A stretch of 64,000 nucleotides of DNA from Lactobacillus kimbladii (GCF_000970755.1 NZ_KQ034007.1:1395240-1459239); one strand, 5' to 3'. Shown: positions 49,326 through 62,349, counted from the stretch's first letter. Notes: a model not told the origin generated them from the letters alone. Numbers and translations: made by a program.

Positions 49326-49796
49326 TTAGAAACGATAGTGTGCAAATGCACGGTTGGCTTCAGCCATACGGTGAACATCTTCACGCCTTTTAACAGCTGA
49401 GCCAGTATTGTTGGAAGCATCAATAATTTCGTTAGCCAAGCGTTCATCCATAGTATGTTCATTACGTAAACGAGCGTATGAAACTAACCATCTTAAACCT
49501 AAAGTTGTTCTTCTTTCTGGACGAACTTCAACTGGAATCTGGTAGTTTGAACCACCGATACGGCGTGCTCTAACTTCCAGAACTGGCATAATGTTATTCA
49601 TAGCTTCTTCAAAAACATCAAGTGGCTCTTTGCCAGTCTTTTCTTTAACGATATCAAAAGCATCATAAAGGATTGAAGAAGCCTTAGCTCTTTTACCATC
49701 AATCATTAAATGGTTGATCAACTTAGTTACGAGCTTTGAATTATATACTGGATCCGCTAAAATATCTCTTTTAGCTACATGTCCTTTTCTAGGCAT
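49326..49796 (-). CDS. rpsG: 30S ribosomal protein S7
   Basis: A 156-residue S7 ([16 protein letters not shown] start; [16 protein letters not shown]). It nucleates the 30S head and follows rpsL by 14 bases. Confidence 0.98.
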   Translation of the reverse strand: MPRKGHVAKRDILADPVYNSKLVTKLINHLMIDGKRAKASSILYDAFDIVKEKTGKEPLDVFEEAMNNIMPVLEVRARRIGGSNYQIPVEVRPERRTTLGLRWLVSYARLRNEHTMDERLANEIIDASNNTGSAVKRREDVHRMAEANRAFAHYRF

Positions 49797-49810
49797 TATT
49801 TAACTCCTCC

Positions 49811-50218
49811 TTAATCTTTCTTGGCACCGTATTTGGAACGGCCTTGCTTTCTGCCTTCAACACCAGCAGTATCAAGGGCACCACGAATAATATGGTAACG
49901 AACACCAGGAAGGTCCTTTACACGACCACCACGAATTAAAACAACAGAGTGTTCCTGTAAATTATGACCTTCACCCGGAATATAAGCAGTTACTTCAATT
50001 AAGTTTGAAAGACGCACACGAGCATACTTACGTAAAGCTGAGTTTGGCTTCTTTGGAGTCATGGTACCGACACGAGTTGCAACTCCACGCATTTGAGGTG
50101 CTGGGTTAGCTACTAGCTCTTTCTTCATACTGTTGTAGCCATAGCTTAAAGCTGGTGACTTTGATTTAGTCGTCTTAGTATGACGGCCTTTTCTTACCAA
50201 TTGGTTAATGGTTGGCAT
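49811..50218 (-). CDS. rpsL: 30S ribosomal protein S12
   Basis: A 135-residue S12. The lysines changed in streptomycin-resistant mutants are wild type: the first in [11 protein letters not shown] and the second in [17 protein letters not shown] precedes the ATG. First gene of the str operon, with a candidate promoter about 100 bases upstream. Confidence 0.98.
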   Translation of the reverse strand: MPTINQLVRKGRHTKTTKSKSPALSYGYNSMKKELVANPAPQMRGVATRVGTMTPKKPNSALRKYARVRLSNLIEVTAYIPGEGHNLQEHSVVLIRGGRVKDLPGVRYHIIRGALDTAGVEGRKQGRSKYGAKKD

Positions 50219-50311
50219 TAAATTTTCCTCCTAAAAAATTTATTATTTTGTTCACACATCCAGGAGTTTCTTTTTTTAGTCCTAGATAAATCTTCAAAAT
50301 ACACAATGACT

Positions 50312-50339
50312 ATTGTACTCGCTTGCCACAAAAAAGCAA
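50312..50339 (-). promoter_or_regulatory. Candidate promoter of rpsL-rpsG-fusA
   Basis: TTGCTT (50334-50339) and TACAAT (50312-50317) on the minus strand, spacer 16. It leaves a leader of about 90 bases. Confidence 0.55.
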
Positions 50340-50405
50340 ATTATTTTTATTAATTAAAAAGCATGGTAAATTTTTTGCGTATCTGATTATGCGAGGTAAA
50401 TAATT

Positions 50406-51095
50406 ATGGAATGGATTTTTGAAATTAGCAATTTTTTAATCGGCACATGCCTAGCTTCTCATGCATGTGTGATTGTCGAAAGAGCCGGCAAAGAAGACTT
50501 TATCTTCAGTCGCTCAAAATGCACTAATTGTAATCAGCAGCTGTGTTTACTTGACGAAATACCTTTAATTTCCTATTTGGTACTTAAAGGTCGTTGTCGT
50601 TATTGTAAAGTTCATATACCCTGTGAATATTTTTTTACAGAATTTTTAGGAGGTTTCGCTTTTAGTAAAATAAATTTCAGTAACATCCATGGGGTATATA
50701 CAGCGATTGTTTTATTTAGTTTACTATTGACTGCAATCAGCGATTATCAAGTTCAGGAATTCGATATTATCTTGGTACTGCCTGCACTTGTTATTTCGGT
50801 TCTGCATATAATGAATAATTTAAATAGTATTAGTATTATTGGTTTTATTCAGTTTTTTCCCATCTTTTTGCTTTTGCTTTTTGAAATAATTAGAAAAAAA
50901 TGTGGTAGTGGAGATTTAATAGTTTATTTAATCTTATCCTTTTACTTTAGTTCTAAATTGGCAAATTTAACTTTTTTAATTGCTTCAATAACTCTGCTTA
51001 TCATTTTTTTCAGCAACAAAATGAGTGAGAAGCAGCCCATAGCATTTATTCCTTTTATTTACATTGGATTAATCATTCAACTTTTATGCAAATAA
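50406..51095 (+). CDS. comC: Prepilin peptidase (A24 family, ComC-like)
   Basis: A 229-residue membrane aspartyl protease that cleaves and may N-methylate type IV-like prepilins, needed for the competence pseudopilus. It has an N-terminal cytosolic domain with a zinc-type CTNC and CRYC pair, then membrane helices with catalytic Asp113 (AISDYQ) and Asp170 in the GSGD motif. GCGAGG precedes the ATG. It stands alone, divergent from rpsL; comG-type genes are not in the window. Confidence 0.87.
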   Translation: MEWIFEISNFLIGTCLASHACVIVERAGKEDFIFSRSKCTNCNQQLCLLDEIPLISYLVLKGRCRYCKVHIPCEYFFTEFLGGFAFSKINFSNIHGVYTAIVLFSLLLTAISDYQVQEFDIILVLPALVISVLHIMNNLNSISIIGFIQFFPIFLLLLFEIIRKKCGSGDLIVYLILSFYFSSKLANLTFLIASITLLIIFFSNKMSEKQPIAFIPFIYIGLIIQLLCK

Positions 51096-51164
51096 AAAGC
51101 TGCAGCCCAGTTAGAATGAGACAGCAACTCTTATAAACTATTAAAATTATTTTTCAAGTATGTG

Positions 51165-51695
51165 TTAACTGTATCTTGCCATCAAGTTCTGAAAACTTGG
51201 CAGCAGTACTAGGGCTAATACAACCCCAACTGCTCCTTGAATTGTATTTGTAAAAAGGCTGGCAAAGCCTGCAGCCCATGTATAAAGAACTGTATTAGTG
51301 ATAAAATATCCGGCTACCATAAAAAATACTCCTACTACTCCGGCAATTGCCCCCTTGACCATTTGATTTCTTAAATTCCAGTATTTAAAGATAAACCCGA
51401 CAAAGAAGCCTTCTAAACCATGGACAACAAGAGAAAAGAGCATAAACTGGCCATATCCACCAAGAAGATCAAGTAAAAATCCTGAAAGACCACCAACTAC
51501 ACCTCCAGCTACAGGACCAAACAAAAGTGCCACTAAATAAATAATTGCATCACACAAATTAATATTTCCATGAGTCAGGGGCATTGGAATAATGAAAATT
51601 CGACTAACAACAACGTTAATCGCAGTTAATAATGCTAATAATACAAGTCTCTTTAAAGAAAAATCATTTTCCCTCAATTTCAACATCCCTCTCAT
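51165..51695 (-). CDS. ECF transporter S-component (substrate-binding membrane subunit)
   Basis: About 176 residues with six hydrophobic helices. The motifs NINLCDAIIYLVALLFGPVAGG and GGLSGFLLDLLGGYGQF are those of the PF07155-like S-component group, which includes hydroxymethylpyrimidine, pyridoxine and riboflavin-type proteins; the ligand is not readable. It has no adjacent ATPase, so it probably uses the ecfA1-ecfA2-ecfT core. The start is uncertain: ATG at 51695 sits only twelve bases from a TATAAT box, while GAGAGGG favours a later ATG (51686) or TTG (51677). Confidence 0.87.
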   Translation of the reverse strand: MRGMLKLRENDFSLKRLVLLALLTAINVVVSRIFIIPMPLTHGNINLCDAIIYLVALLFGPVAGGVVGGLSGFLLDLLGGYGQFMLFSLVVHGLEGFFVGFIFKYWNLRNQMVKGAIAGVVGVFFMVAGYFITNTVLYTWAAGFASLFTNTIQGAVGVVLALVLLPSFQNLMARYS

Positions 51696-51706
51696 GATTT
51701 TTTCTG

Positions 51707-51712
51707 ATTATA
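51707..51712 (-). promoter_or_regulatory. Candidate -10 box of the ECF S-component gene
   Basis: TATAAT on the minus strand, only twelve bases from the first possible ATG. No clear -35 box and no riboswitch structure were recognised in the 150 bases upstream. Confidence 0.4.
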
Positions 51713-51885
51713 TCATTTTTTAATCATAATATCACTAATTATTCATAAAATTCCAAATTATAAAATATATACGGCACTTTTTCTCATTAAATATAATCCA
51801 GTTTTATCACCTATTTTCTTTTGCGTTTTAACCTATGATAAAATCTTATGTATAAAAAACATTTAAAATTAATTGAGGAAAAACG

Positions 51886-52254
51886 ATGCACTATATTTTA
51901 TCTGCAGCAATACGTGGCGCCATACCTTTTATCATTATGAGTATATTTTCATGGATTATGAAATTACAACATATCGATGATTATAGCATTAAATCGACAT
52001 TTATCACGGGACTAATAATAACTGCAGTTGCAGCAACCTCTGTTATTTATGATGTCAAAAGTTGATCATTAACAAAACAATCTGTCGTTCATTTTCTAAT
52101 CATGCTGGTTACCATATATCCTTGTTTAGTATTCAGTGGCTGGTTCCCAACTAAATCAATACTAGACTTAGTAAAAATATTTGGTTTCTTTCTGATTGTT
52201 GGCATTATTTTATGGACAATATCATATATTCTATTTGGTAAGATTTTAAAGTAA
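51886..52254 (+). pseudogene. DUF3021-family membrane protein interrupted by an in-frame stop
   Basis: Starting at the ATG at 51886 (GAGGAAA before it), 59 codons are read to a TGA at 52063-52065, then the same frame continues for another 62 codons to a TAA. The joined product would be 122 residues with four membrane segments and resembles DUF3021 proteins. The stop falls where a Trp would fit (KS-W-SLTKQ), so a TGG-to-TGA change is the simplest cause. DUF3021 genes usually accompany LytTR-type regulators; none lies next to it. Confidence 0.7.
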
Positions 52255-52270
52255 AAATTGCGGGTAAACA

Positions 52271-52310
52271 AAAACTGTTCCGTTAGTAATTTCTAACGGA
52301 GCAGTTTTTT
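52271..52310. terminator. Terminator shared by rpoC and the DUF3021 remnant
   Basis: A 16-bp stem with one wobble (52271-52286 with 52293-52308), 6-base loop, flanked by A and T runs. Confidence 0.92.
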
Positions 52311-52322
52311 AAATGAATAAGA

Positions 52323-55300
52323 TTATAATTTCTTAGCTTGGTCTGCTTCCTTCATCTTTTTCTCAATATCGGCAATTGAGTATACAGATTTAGGTTTCTT
52401 TACGTCTGACTCAGGTTCCATATCACGATAAATTGGAAGACCAGTACCAGCTGGAATGATCTTACCGATAATAACGTTTTCCTTTAATCCAAGTAATGGA
52501 TCATTCTTGCCACGAATAGAAGCATCTGTTAGAACACGAGTTGTTTCCTGGAATGAAGCAGCTGATAAGAAACTGTTAGTTTCAAGGGCAGCCTTAGTAA
52601 TACCCAGAATTACACTTTGTGCAGTTGCAGGAATACCACCTGAAATAATCACAGACTTGTTACGATCCTTAAACTGATTAATATCCATTACCTCACCCGG
52701 TAAAAGATCAGTTTCACCTGGATCAAGCACACGAACTTTTTGCAACATTTGTCTTGTCAATACTTCAACGTGTTTATCAGAAATATCAACACCTTGCATT
52801 CTATATGCTTTTTGAACTTCAACCAAAATGTACTCTTCAGTAGTTAAGGTATCAGTAACCTGAATCAATTCTTTGGGATCGATAGAACCAAGAGTCAATT
52901 TGTCACCACGATGAACCTCATCACCCTCGGCAACAGCAACTGAAGCAGTATAAGGCACGCTGTAACTTCTAGTATCGATTCTGCCTTTGACGGTAATCTC
53001 ACGAGTATGTTCAGCAGGATTTTCCTGAATTGAGTCAATTACTCCATCTACTTCAGAAATTACAGCACGTCCTTTAGGATTACGAGCTTCAAACAATTCC
53101 TGCACACGAGGAAGACCTTGAGTAATATCTTCAGCTCCGGCAACACCACCGTTATGGAAAGTACGTAAAGTAAGCTGAGTACCAGGTTCACCAATAGATT
53201 GAGCAGCAACCGTACCAACTGCCTCACCTACTTCAACTTCTTCGCCAGTAGCAAGGTTCATTCCGTAACATTTGCGACAAACACCATGTGGCGTATCACA
53301 GGTTAAAATCGAACGAATTTTAACATTAGTTACACCAGCATCACAAATCTGATGTGCTAAATCTTCATCCATCATGACATTGCGACCAACAATTGTCGCC
53401 CCAGTCTTCGGATCCTTCACTGTTTCAGCAGTAAAACGACCAAGTAAACGATCATAGAGCGGTTCAATTAATTCGTCACCTTCCATGATTGCATGAACAT
53501 TAATACCGCGGTCAGTACCACAGTCGTCATCACGAATAATAACATCCTGTGCAACATCTACTAGACGACGAGTCAAGTAGCCAGACTGAGCAGTCTTCAA
53601 GGCGGTATCGGTCATTCCCTTACGAGCACCATGAGTGGACATGAATAATTCTAGAACTGATAAACCTTCTTTAAAGTTAGAAGTAACTGGAATTTCAAAC
53701 AAACCACCATTTGGTGTTGCCATTAAGCCACGCATACCAGCAAGTTGAGTAAAGTTGGAAATGTTACCACGAGCTCCGGAGTCTGCCATGATAGTAATAG
53801 GGTTACGTGGGTCATAAATCTGGGCAATTTCATCTTGAACTTGATCTTTACAATCATTCCAAATGCTAATCACCCGGTCGTGTCTCTCATCTTCAGTGAT
53901 TAAACCACGTCTAAACTGTTTAGACACAACATCTACTTGTTTATGGGCTTTAGCAACTTTTTCATCTTTATCTTGAATTTCAGGAACATCGGTCATGCCG
54001 ATTGTAATACCAGAAGTAGTTGAACTGGTATAACCTAAAGTCTTTAAGTCATCAAGATATTCAGACGTTCTTTGAACCTTATAATATTTGTAAATTGTAG
54101 CAATTGAATCGGACAAGAATGACTTCTTAAATGGTGTAGAAATCAAATCATTTGCGACACTATCAATTTTTTCATGGATATCTTCGCCTGGTTCCAAGAA
54201 ATACTTGGCAGCAAGTGGGTTATTTAAATTTTCTTCAGTTGGCTCATTAACGTAGAAGTAGTCATCTGGGAAAATCAGATTAAAGATGATTCGACCATAA
54301 GTAGTGACAAAGATGCCATGCTCATAACCTTTAGGCCATGCCTTTTTTGGCATTGAATCTGCAGACATTCCAATAATAGTGTGATAATGAATGTCACCAT
54401 TATTATAAGCAACGGTAGCTTCATCAGGTGAATTGAAAATCATTCCTTCACCTTCACGGCCTTTTTCAGCTTGAGTTAGCCAATAATTACCCAAAACGAT
54501 ATCCTGTGATGGAGTAACAATAGGTTTACCATCCTTAGGAGCCAAAATATGGTGAGCAGCTAGCATTAACATCCGTGATTCAGCAACAGCTTCGTCAGAT
54601 AATGGCACATGGATAGCCATCTGGTCACCATCAAAGTCAGCATTATATGCTTCACAGGCAAGAGGGTGCAGTCGAATAGATTTGCCCGGCACTAGAACAG
54701 GTTCAAAAGCTTGAATACTTAAACGGTGCAAAGTAGGTGCCCGGTTTAGTAACACCGTTCTTTCCTTAATGACATCCTCAAGTACATCCCAGACATCATC
54801 GTCTTCGCGGTCAATTTTCCGCTTAGCGCTCTTAATATTAGTAGCAATCTTACGCTTAACGAGTTCATGCATTACAAATGGTTTGAACAATTCCAGAGCC
54901 ATTGGACGAGGAACACCACATTGATAGAATTTCAATTTTGGTGAAACATCGATAACTGAACGACCGGAATAGTCAACACGTTTACCTAATAAGTTTTGAC
55001 GGAAACGTCCCTGTTTACCCTTAAGCATGTGTGATAAAGATTTCAGCGGACGATTACCTGGTCCGACCACAGAACGACCACGACGACCATTATCAATCAA
55101 TGCATCAACGGCTTCTTGCAACATTCGTTTTTCATTTTGCACAATGATATTAGGAGCATTTAAGTCAAGTAATCTCTTTAACCTATTATTACGGTTGATA
55201 ACACGCCGATATAAGTCGTTTAAATCAGAAGTTGCAAAACGACCACCTTCGAGTTGCACCATCGGCCTTAAATCTGGTGGTATAACAGGTACTGCATCAA

Positions 55301-55982
55301 TAACCATCCATTCTGGCTTGTTACCGGAATCTTTAAAGGCATCAAGAATATCAAGTCTTCTGATTGCCCGAGTCCGTTTTTGACCAGTTGCAGTTTCCAA
55401 TTCTTTCTTTAAATCGGTAACTTCTTTATTTAAATCAACCTTCCGAAGCAAGTCACGAATTGCTTCTGCACCCATTTTGGCAGTAAAACGATTGCCATAT
55501 TTTGCTTTTTGCTCACGATATTCAGCTTCAGTCAAAAGCTGTTTAAATTCAAGCTCAGTATCACCTGGATCAATTACAATATAAGCCGCAAAATAGATTA
55601 CTTCTTCAAGAAGTCTGGGAGAAATATCCAAAATAAGTCCCATTCTTGATGGAATACCTTTAAAGTACCAAATATGAGTAACAGGTGCAGCCAATTCAAT
55701 ATGACCCATCCGCTCTCTTCTAACTTTAGAGGAGGTAACTTCAACACCACAGCGATCACAAACGATCCCGCGGTATCTCACACCCTTATATTTACCACAT
55801 GCACATGACCAATCTTTAGTCGGTCCAAAAATTCGTTCATCAAATAAACCGTCTTTTTCCGGCTTTAAAGTTCGATAATTGATAGTTTCCGGCTTTTTAA
55901 CTTCACCGTATGACCAGCTACGAATTTTATTAGGAGAGGCAAGACCAATTTGCATGCTTTCAAATTTATTTACGTCGATCAA
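52323..55982 (-). CDS. rpoC: RNA polymerase subunit beta-prime
   Basis: A 1219-residue beta-prime. The catalytic magnesium motif is NADFDGDQM near residue 450, with two zinc sites: [20 protein letters not shown] at residues 60-78, and a [11 protein letters not shown] cluster near residue 890. It uses a TTG start at 55982 after GGAGG. It follows rpoB by 16 bases. Confidence 0.98.
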   Translation of the reverse strand: MIDVNKFESMQIGLASPNKIRSWSYGEVKKPETINYRTLKPEKDGLFDERIFGPTKDWSCACGKYKGVRYRGIVCDRCGVEVTSSKVRRERMGHIELAAPVTHIWYFKGIPSRMGLILDISPRLLEEVIYFAAYIVIDPGDTELEFKQLLTEAEYREQKAKYGNRFTAKMGAEAIRDLLRKVDLNKEVTDLKKELETATGQKRTRAIRRLDILDAFKDSGNKPEWMVIDAVPVIPPDLRPMVQLEGGRFATSDLNDLYRRVINRNNRLKRLLDLNAPNIIVQNEKRMLQEAVDALIDNGRRGRSVVGPGNRPLKSLSHMLKGKQGRFRQNLLGKRVDYSGRSVIDVSPKLKFYQCGVPRPMALELFKPFVMHELVKRKIATNIKSAKRKIDREDDDVWDVLEDVIKERTVLLNRAPTLHRLSIQAFEPVLVPGKSIRLHPLACEAYNADFDGDQMAIHVPLSDEAVAESRMLMLAAHHILAPKDGKPIVTPSQDIVLGNYWLTQAEKGREGEGMIFNSPDEATVAYNNGDIHYHTIIGMSADSMPKKAWPKGYEHGIFVTTYGRIIFNLIFPDDYFYVNEPTEENLNNPLAAKYFLEPGEDIHEKIDSVANDLISTPFKKSFLSDSIATIYKYYKVQRTSEYLDDLKTLGYTSSTTSGITIGMTDVPEIQDKDEKVAKAHKQVDVVSKQFRRGLITEDERHDRVISIWNDCKDQVQDEIAQIYDPRNPITIMADSGARGNISNFTQLAGMRGLMATPNGGLFEIPVTSNFKEGLSVLELFMSTHGARKGMTDTALKTAQSGYLTRRLVDVAQDVIIRDDDCGTDRGINVHAIMEGDELIEPLYDRLLGRFTAETVKDPKTGATIVGRNVMMDEDLAHQICDAGVTNVKIRSILTCDTPHGVCRKCYGMNLATGEEVEVGEAVGTVAAQSIGEPGTQLTLRTFHNGGVAGAEDITQGLPRVQELFEARNPKGRAVISEVDGVIDSIQENPAEHTREITVKGRIDTRSYSVPYTASVAVAEGDEVHRGDKLTLGSIDPKELIQVTDTLTTEEYILVEVQKAYRMQGVDISDKHVEVLTRQMLQKVRVLDPGETDLLPGEVMDINQFKDRNKSVIISGGIPATAQSVILGITKAALETNSFLSAASFQETTRVLTDASIRGKNDPLLGLKENVIIGKIIPAGTGLPIYRDMEPESDVKKPKSVYSIADIEKKMKEADQAKKL

Positions 55983-55998
55983 AAGTTTAACCTCCTAC

Positions 55999-58900
55999 TT
56001 ATTGAGAAATCTTATTATCATCGTCAGATTTATCTACAGGGACCTTCGGTTCTTCTGTCTCCGTTTTATTATCTTCAGAATCAGCGGTTTCTTCGGCTAA
56101 CTTCTTACGTTGTTGCTCTTCCGCCATCTTGGATAGGGTATCAATGTTCAAATGCTCATTTGAATCATCATCCATATCACGCAATTCAATTTCTTTATGA
56201 TTCATATCAAGAACACGTATATCCAAACCTAATGATTGCAGTTCTTTAACAAGAACACGGAATGATTCCGGAACACCTGGCTTAGGAATTCTTTCACCCT
56301 TAACTATTGCTTCATATGCTTTAACACGACCAACAACATCATCTGATTTGTAGGTCAAAATTTCCTGCAGAGTATATGCAGCACCGTATGCTTCAAGGGC
56401 CCAAACTTCCATTTCACCAAAACGCTGCCCACCAAACTGTGCTTTACCACCAAGAGGTTGTTGCGTTACTAATGAGTAAGGCCCAATTGAACGTGCGTGA
56501 ATCTTATCATCAACCATGTGAGTCAATTTCAAATAGTGCATGATACCAACGGAAACGCGGTTATGGAATGGTTCACCGGTGCGGCCATCGTAAAGAACGG
56601 TTTTACCATCTTTATCAATACCAGCCTTATGAACAGTATCCCAAACATCATCTTCATTGGCTCCGTCAAATACTGGTGTAGCGACATGAATACCTAGGTT
56701 ATCTGCTGCACGGCCAAGGTGTAATTCCAAAAGTTGTCCAATATTCATACGTGAAGGAACACCCATCGGGTTTAAACAAATATCTACTGGAGTTCCATCT
56801 GGCAAATAAGGCATGTCTTCTTCTGGCACAACTGCGGCAACAGTACCTTTATTACCATGACGACCAGACATCTTATCTCCAACTTGGATTTTTCTCTTTT
56901 GTGCAATATAAACTCTTACTAAAGTATTAACACCAGGAGAAAGTTCATCACCATTTTCTCTGGTATAAACTTTGACATCGCGGACAATACCGCCACCACC
57001 GTGAGGAACACGCAATGATGTATCACGAACTTCGCGTGCTTTTTCACCAAAGATAGCATGAAGAAGTCTCTCTTCTGCTGATAATTCAGTAACACCTTTA
57101 GGTGTAACTTTACCAACCAGAATATCTCCATCATGTACTTCGGCACCTACACGAACAATACCTTGACTATCAAGATCTTTAAGTGCATCTTCACCAACAT
57201 TTGGCAATTCACGAGTGATTTCTTCAGGACCTAGTTTAGTGTCTCTAGCTTCAGATTCATAATCTTCAATACTAATTGAAGTATAAACATCATCTTTAAC
57301 AAGCCGCTCAGAAAGCATGATGGCATCTTCGTAGTTATACATATTCCAAGTCATAAAGGCGATAACAGGATTTTGACCAAGAGCAAGTTCACCATGATCC
57401 ATTGTCGGACCATTGGCAATAACTTCACCTTTTTCAACCTTATCACCTAAATTAACGTTAGGAGTTTGATTGTAAGATTTTGAATTATTTGAACGACGAT
57501 ACTTTTCCAATGTATATTTATCTAATGTGCTGTCATCGCGTCTAACTCTAATTGTGTTAGCATCAACATATTCAACAGTACCAGCAGCTTTAGCCAAAAC
57601 AGCAGCTCCTGAATCATGAGCCGCACGATACTCCATACCTGTACCGACAAGGCAGCTATGAGGATTAATCAAAGGTGCAGCTTGTCTTTGCTGGTTAGCT
57701 CCCATTAATGCACGGTTAGAGTCATCATTTTCCAAGAAAGGTATACATGCAGAGGCAACCGAAACAACCTGCTTAGGAATAACGTCCATGTAGTCAATTT
57801 TATCTGGACTAACTTCGACGTTATCTTCTTTGTGACGTGCTAAAACAAGATCATCTTTAAATGAACCGTCCGGATTAAGTGGAGTATTAGCACCAGCAAT
57901 AATATAGTTATCTTCAACATCAGCTGTAAGATAATCAATCTTGTTAGTAACTTTGTGTGTCTTCCATGAAACACGACGGTACGGTGTCTCAATAAAACCG
58001 TATTTGTTAATCACTGCATATGTAGCAAGAGAGTTAATCAAACCAATGTTTGGACCTTCAGGAGTTTCAATTGGGCATAAACGACCATATTGAGTATAGT
58101 GAACATCCCGCACTTCATATCCTGCACGGTCACGAGTTAAACCACCAGGCCCTAAAGCTGACATACGACGCTTATGCGTTAATTCGCCAAGCGGGTTATG
58201 CTGGTCCATAAATTGTGACAATTGTGATGAACCAAAGAACTCTTTGATGCTGGCTACAATTGGTCTAATGTTAATCAATTGTTGTGGTGTAACGGTTGAA
58301 GGATCCTGAATTGACATTCTTTCTCTTACAACACGTTCCATACGAGCCAAACCAATTCTAAATTGATTCTGCAATAATTCGCCCACGCGACGAATACGAC
58401 GATTACCAAGGTGATCAATATCATCGGTTGTACCAATTTCATCTTGTAATAGGAAGAAATAATTAATTGATGCTAGAACGTCAGCTGGTGTCAAATACTT
58501 AACTTTTTTATCAATATGACCATTAGAGATCAATTTGACAACACGTTCTGGATTTACTTTGGAGTAAACTTTAATTTCCTGGACGTTAATTGGATCAGGT
58601 AATACGCCTTCTTGAGATGGTTGGTAAGTAACCATCTTAAAATCATCACGATCAAGATACTTTTCAAGTGTATCCATCACTTCGTGTGTTACAATAGTAC
58701 CTTTTTTAGCAATAATTTCACCTGTATCAGGATCTGCTAATGTCTCTGCCAAAGTTTGACCATATAAGCGACTCTTTAAAGATAACTTTTTGTTAACTTT
58801 GTAGCGACCAACAGGTGCTAAATCGTAACGACGTGGGTCAAAGAAACGTGCATAAAGCAGTGATCTTGAAGAATCAGTTGTCTTTGGCTCACCAGGACGT

Positions 58901-59637
58901 AGACGTTCATAAATGTCCTTTAATGCTTCAGCTACACGAGAATCAGCTGGATTCTTATGGACGTCCTTATCCAAAGTAAATTGTAATGTATCGCTTTGGC
59001 CAAAAAGATCTAAAATTTCATCATCTGAACCAATTCCAAGAGCTCTGACTAAAACAGTCAAAGGCAACTTACGAGTACGGTCAACTCGAACATAGGAAAC
59101 ATTTTTAGCATCAGTTTCATATTCAAGCCAGGCACCACGGTTAGGAATTACTGTAGTACCAAATATTTGGCGACCATTTTTATCATAATCGCCAGAATAA
59201 TAAACACTTGGCGACCTAACCAGCTGCGAAACGATAACTCTTTCAGCACCATTAATAATAAATGAGCCAGATTCAGTCATTAATGGCAAATCACCAAAGA
59301 AAACATCTTGAGTTTTAATCTCACCGGTTTTTTGATTAGTTAATTTTAAAGTAACGTGCATGGGAGCAGCATAAGTTGCATCATGATCACGTGCTTCGTC
59401 AACGGTATATTTTGGCTTTTGCAGTTTATAGCCCAAATATTCCAGGGAAAGCTTACCTGAAAAGTCACTAATTGGCATGATATCGTCAAAAACGTCTTTA
59501 ATACCCTCATCCAAAAACCATTGGTATGATTCGGTCTGCACATCTGTCAAGTTAGGCAGTTCCAGCACTTCTTTAATGCGGGAAAAGCTACGTCTTGTCC
59601 GATGTTTGCCAAAATTCACTACGTGTCCATTTAACAA
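55999..59637 (-). CDS. rpoB: RNA polymerase subunit beta
   Basis: A 1212-residue beta subunit. The rifampicin-binding segment ([13 protein letters not shown] and [15 protein letters not shown]) is wild type. The gene starts with TTG at 59637; the nearby ATG at 59625 is out of frame. Usual C-terminal anchor [12 protein letters not shown] is followed by a Lactobacillales-type acidic tail. rplKAJL, often upstream, is not here; clpC is. Confidence 0.98.
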   Translation of the reverse strand: MLNGHVVNFGKHRTRRSFSRIKEVLELPNLTDVQTESYQWFLDEGIKDVFDDIMPISDFSGKLSLEYLGYKLQKPKYTVDEARDHDATYAAPMHVTLKLTNQKTGEIKTQDVFFGDLPLMTESGSFIINGAERVIVSQLVRSPSVYYSGDYDKNGRQIFGTTVIPNRGAWLEYETDAKNVSYVRVDRTRKLPLTVLVRALGIGSDDEILDLFGQSDTLQFTLDKDVHKNPADSRVAEALKDIYERLRPGEPKTTDSSRSLLYARFFDPRRYDLAPVGRYKVNKKLSLKSRLYGQTLAETLADPDTGEIIAKKGTIVTHEVMDTLEKYLDRDDFKMVTYQPSQEGVLPDPINVQEIKVYSKVNPERVVKLISNGHIDKKVKYLTPADVLASINYFFLLQDEIGTTDDIDHLGNRRIRRVGELLQNQFRIGLARMERVVRERMSIQDPSTVTPQQLINIRPIVASIKEFFGSSQLSQFMDQHNPLGELTHKRRMSALGPGGLTRDRAGYEVRDVHYTQYGRLCPIETPEGPNIGLINSLATYAVINKYGFIETPYRRVSWKTHKVTNKIDYLTADVEDNYIIAGANTPLNPDGSFKDDLVLARHKEDNVEVSPDKIDYMDVIPKQVVSVASACIPFLENDDSNRALMGANQQRQAAPLINPHSCLVGTGMEYRAAHDSGAAVLAKAAGTVEYVDANTIRVRRDDSTLDKYTLEKYRRSNNSKSYNQTPNVNLGDKVEKGEVIANGPTMDHGELALGQNPVIAFMTWNMYNYEDAIMLSERLVKDDVYTSISIEDYESEARDTKLGPEEITRELPNVGEDALKDLDSQGIVRVGAEVHDGDILVGKVTPKGVTELSAEERLLHAIFGEKAREVRDTSLRVPHGGGGIVRDVKVYTRENGDELSPGVNTLVRVYIAQKRKIQVGDKMSGRHGNKGTVAAVVPEEDMPYLPDGTPVDICLNPMGVPSRMNIGQLLELHLGRAADNLGIHVATPVFDGANEDDVWDTVHKAGIDKDGKTVLYDGRTGEPFHNRVSVGIMHYLKLTHMVDDKIHARSIGPYSLVTQQPLGGKAQFGGQRFGEMEVWALEAYGAAYTLQEILTYKSDDVVGRVKAYEAIVKGERIPKPGVPESFRVLVKELQSLGLDIRVLDMNHKEIELRDMDDDSNEHLNIDTLSKMAEEQQRKKLAEETADSEDNKTETEEPKVPVDKSDDDNKISQ

Positions 59638-59715
59638 GGAGAAAACACCCTTTCTGTCAGAGAAAGCTAATATTACATTTTGATTACAAATTCAAAAAGC
59701 CGGAATTTTATGCAT

Positions 59716-59749
59716 AAAAAAGACAAAAACAACAATTGTCGTTTTTGTC
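59716..59749 (-). terminator. Terminator of clpC
   Basis: On the minus strand a self-complementary stem of about 12 pairs (59722-59749, one mismatch) followed by six Ts, about 100 bases after the clpC stop. Confidence 0.75.
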
Positions 59750-59847
59750 CTTTATTATTTTGCTGGACAATAGATCAGCAAAATCCTGAAAATCAGCCTT
59801 TTAATCACGCACTACTATAACAAACTATTACAAGTGTGTCAATTAAT

Positions 59848-62349
59848 TTACTTTGCTCCTACTAAGTTATTTTTATCTTCTTTATTAACTTCAAATTTTA
59901 AATGATTGTGACTGCAACCAATTTTTAGAATATCACCACTATTAAGATCGCCCTTGATCAACATTGTAGCAATTTCATCTTCAATATCTTTTTGAATTGC
60001 ACGACGCAGGGGCCTTGCGCCCATTTCGGGATTATAACCATCTTTTGCAATTTTATCTAGAGCCGCACGAGAAATTTTGAGCTGTACGCCTTGCTTATGC
60101 AAACGATCTATTAGTTTACGAGTTAAAAGAGTAACAATTTGACGTAATTGTTTTTGATTAAGCTCATCAAAAATGACTGTTTCGTCAATTCTATTTAAGA
60201 ATTCAGGTCTAAAGAACTGTTTTAATGCTTCACGAACACGATCCTGTCGCAGTTTTATCTGACTCGTATTATCAGCATTAAATCCTACAGCCTTAGTTTC
60301 AAACAGCGAACGGGAACCCAGATTAGAGGTCATAATAATAATTGTATTTTTAAAGTCTATCTTCCGGCCCTTGGAATCAGTCAAAAAGCCATCTTCCAGA
60401 ACTTGTAACAATAAATTAAATACATCTGGATGGGCCTTTTCTACTTCATCAAATAGTACGACCGAGTATGGATGCCGACGAACTTGTTCAGTCAATTGAC
60501 CGCCTTCATCATAGCCAACGTATCCTGGAGCAGAACCAATTAACTTACTATTAGCAATTTGATCCATATATTCAGACATATCAATTCTAATCAAATTGTT
60601 TTCAGAACCAAATATGGCTGCGGCAATTGCTTTTGCCAATTCGGTTTTACCAACACCTGTCGGTCCCAAAAACAAGAAGGAACCAATCGGTCTATTTTCA
60701 TCTTTAATACCGCTGCGACTACGGCGCACTGCCCGGCTAACAGCAGAAACTGCTTTTTCCTGACCAATAATCCGTTTATGCAGGTCTTTTTCAAGGTTAG
60801 CCAAATGCTTAGTTTCATCACGATTCATTTGGGTAACAGGAACACCAGTCCAATTTGAAACTACCTTTGCAACATCTTCTGCTTGCACTGTAGCATCCTT
60901 GTTAGTTGCCAAATCAAATTTGGCTGTTAATTCGTCCTGTCTTCTTTGTAAGCTATTTTGTCTTTCTTGGAGTTGCGCAGCCTTGACAAAGTTCTGATTA
61001 ACAGCAGCATGATTTTTTTCACTAATAACTTTTTCAATTTGGTCATTAATTTGCAGCAACTGGTTATTAGAGCCTTTACCGGATTTAATTTTAACAGCAG
61101 CACTTGCCTCATCAATCAAATCGATTGCTTTATCCGGTAAGTAACGATTAGAAATATAGCGACTTGAAAGATCAACAGCATTTTCTAATGCAGACTGTGA
61201 TATTTTTACGTGATGAAATTTTTCATATTTTGATTTCAGTCCGTTTAAAATTGCCAGCGTTTCAGTGCGAGAAGGTTCATTCAATCGTACAATTTGAAAA
61301 CGACGTGCTAATGCTTGATCCTTTTCAACATATTTTTGATATTCATCAAAAGTTGTGGCACCAATCATTTGAATATCGCCACGCGCTAAAGATGGCTTTA
61401 AAATATTAGCTGCATCAATTGAGCCTTCAGCGCCACCGGCTCCAATGAGAGTGTGCATTTCATCCACAAAAAGAATGATGTTGCCATTTGCAGTGATTTC
61501 TTTAATGATTTTTTTCATGCGGTCTTCAAATTCACCACGGTATTTAGTGCCGGCAACAAGACCACCTAAGTCAAGTGACACCACTTGCTTTTTTAATAAA
61601 TCGTGTGGGACTTTTTTCGCAACAATTGCAGTTGCTATCGCTTCTGCCACTGCCGTCTTACCAACACCCGGTTCCCCAATTAAAACCGGATTATTTTTAT
61701 TACGCCGAGATAAAATTTCAATAACTCGAGCTACTTCTCGATCTCGACCAATAACAGGATCTATTTCACCATTTTCAGCTCGTTCGTTTAAATTAACTGA
61801 AACCTGATCAAGAGTTGGCGTACTTGAATTTTTATTAGTGCTTTCTTCAGTGCCATTAAAACTGGACCAGCTACTATCATCAGATTGATCACTGTTATCC
61901 ATGTCTTGTTCGTCTTCACCTAAACTGTGTAAAATGTCATTACGCAAACCATCAAGATCAATATTTAAATTACGTAAGATTACAGATGCCAATATTTGTT
62001 CATTGAGCACCATGCCTAACAGAATATGGCAGGTTCTAATCTTAGAGGAACCCTCACGTTCTGCTAAAGTGCCAGCATATGCCAAGACCATGCTGAGGCG
62101 CGGTGACATTTGCATGTAACTGGTTTTACCAGCTGAACCATAGCCTGTATAACGTTCAATTTCTTCACGAATCGCTTTCGGTGTTGCACCCCAGGCCCGC
62201 AAATTCTTGCCGGCTTCACCATCAGATTCAATTACCATCGCAAGTAGTACGTGTTCAGTACCAATTAAACGATGATGAAAATTCTGTGCTTGTTCACGTG
62301 CAATTTCTAATACTTGATTTGCACTGGTTGTATAAGATTTTTTCATCAT
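59848..62349 (-). CDS. clpC: ATP-dependent Clp protease ATP-binding subunit ClpC
   Basis: An 833-residue Hsp100 unfoldase: N-terminal double Clp repeat, D1 ATPase with GEPGVGKTA near residue 220, a middle coiled coil with a UVR-like element ([10 protein letters not shown]), and D2 with GPTGVGKTE near residue 560. Works with ClpP to degrade proteins. In Bacillus clpC lies in a ctsR-mcsAB operon; here it stands alone. AAGGTGG lies before two ATGs (62349 and 62346), either of which may be used. No clear CtsR box was seen. Confidence 0.95.
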   Translation of the reverse strand: MMKKSYTTSANQVLEIAREQAQNFHHRLIGTEHVLLAMVIESDGEAGKNLRAWGATPKAIREEIERYTGYGSAGKTSYMQMSPRLSMVLAYAGTLAEREGSSKIRTCHILLGMVLNEQILASVILRNLNIDLDGLRNDILHSLGEDEQDMDNSDQSDDSSWSSFNGTEESTNKNSSTPTLDQVSVNLNERAENGEIDPVIGRDREVARVIEILSRRNKNNPVLIGEPGVGKTAVAEAIATAIVAKKVPHDLLKKQVVSLDLGGLVAGTKYRGEFEDRMKKIIKEITANGNIILFVDEMHTLIGAGGAEGSIDAANILKPSLARGDIQMIGATTFDEYQKYVEKDQALARRFQIVRLNEPSRTETLAILNGLKSKYEKFHHVKISQSALENAVDLSSRYISNRYLPDKAIDLIDEASAAVKIKSGKGSNNQLLQINDQIEKVISEKNHAAVNQNFVKAAQLQERQNSLQRRQDELTAKFDLATNKDATVQAEDVAKVVSNWTGVPVTQMNRDETKHLANLEKDLHKRIIGQEKAVSAVSRAVRRSRSGIKDENRPIGSFLFLGPTGVGKTELAKAIAAAIFGSENNLIRIDMSEYMDQIANSKLIGSAPGYVGYDEGGQLTEQVRRHPYSVVLFDEVEKAHPDVFNLLLQVLEDGFLTDSKGRKIDFKNTIIIMTSNLGSRSLFETKAVGFNADNTSQIKLRQDRVREALKQFFRPEFLNRIDETVIFDELNQKQLRQIVTLLTRKLIDRLHKQGVQLKISRAALDKIAKDGYNPEMGARPLRRAIQKDIEDEIATMLIKGDLNSGDILKIGCSHNHLKFEVNKEDKNNLVGAK

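Noticed and set aside
50406-52254. An active LytTR-DUF3021 two-gene system
   Set aside because: The DUF3021 frame is interrupted, and no LytTR regulator lies in the flanking sequence.
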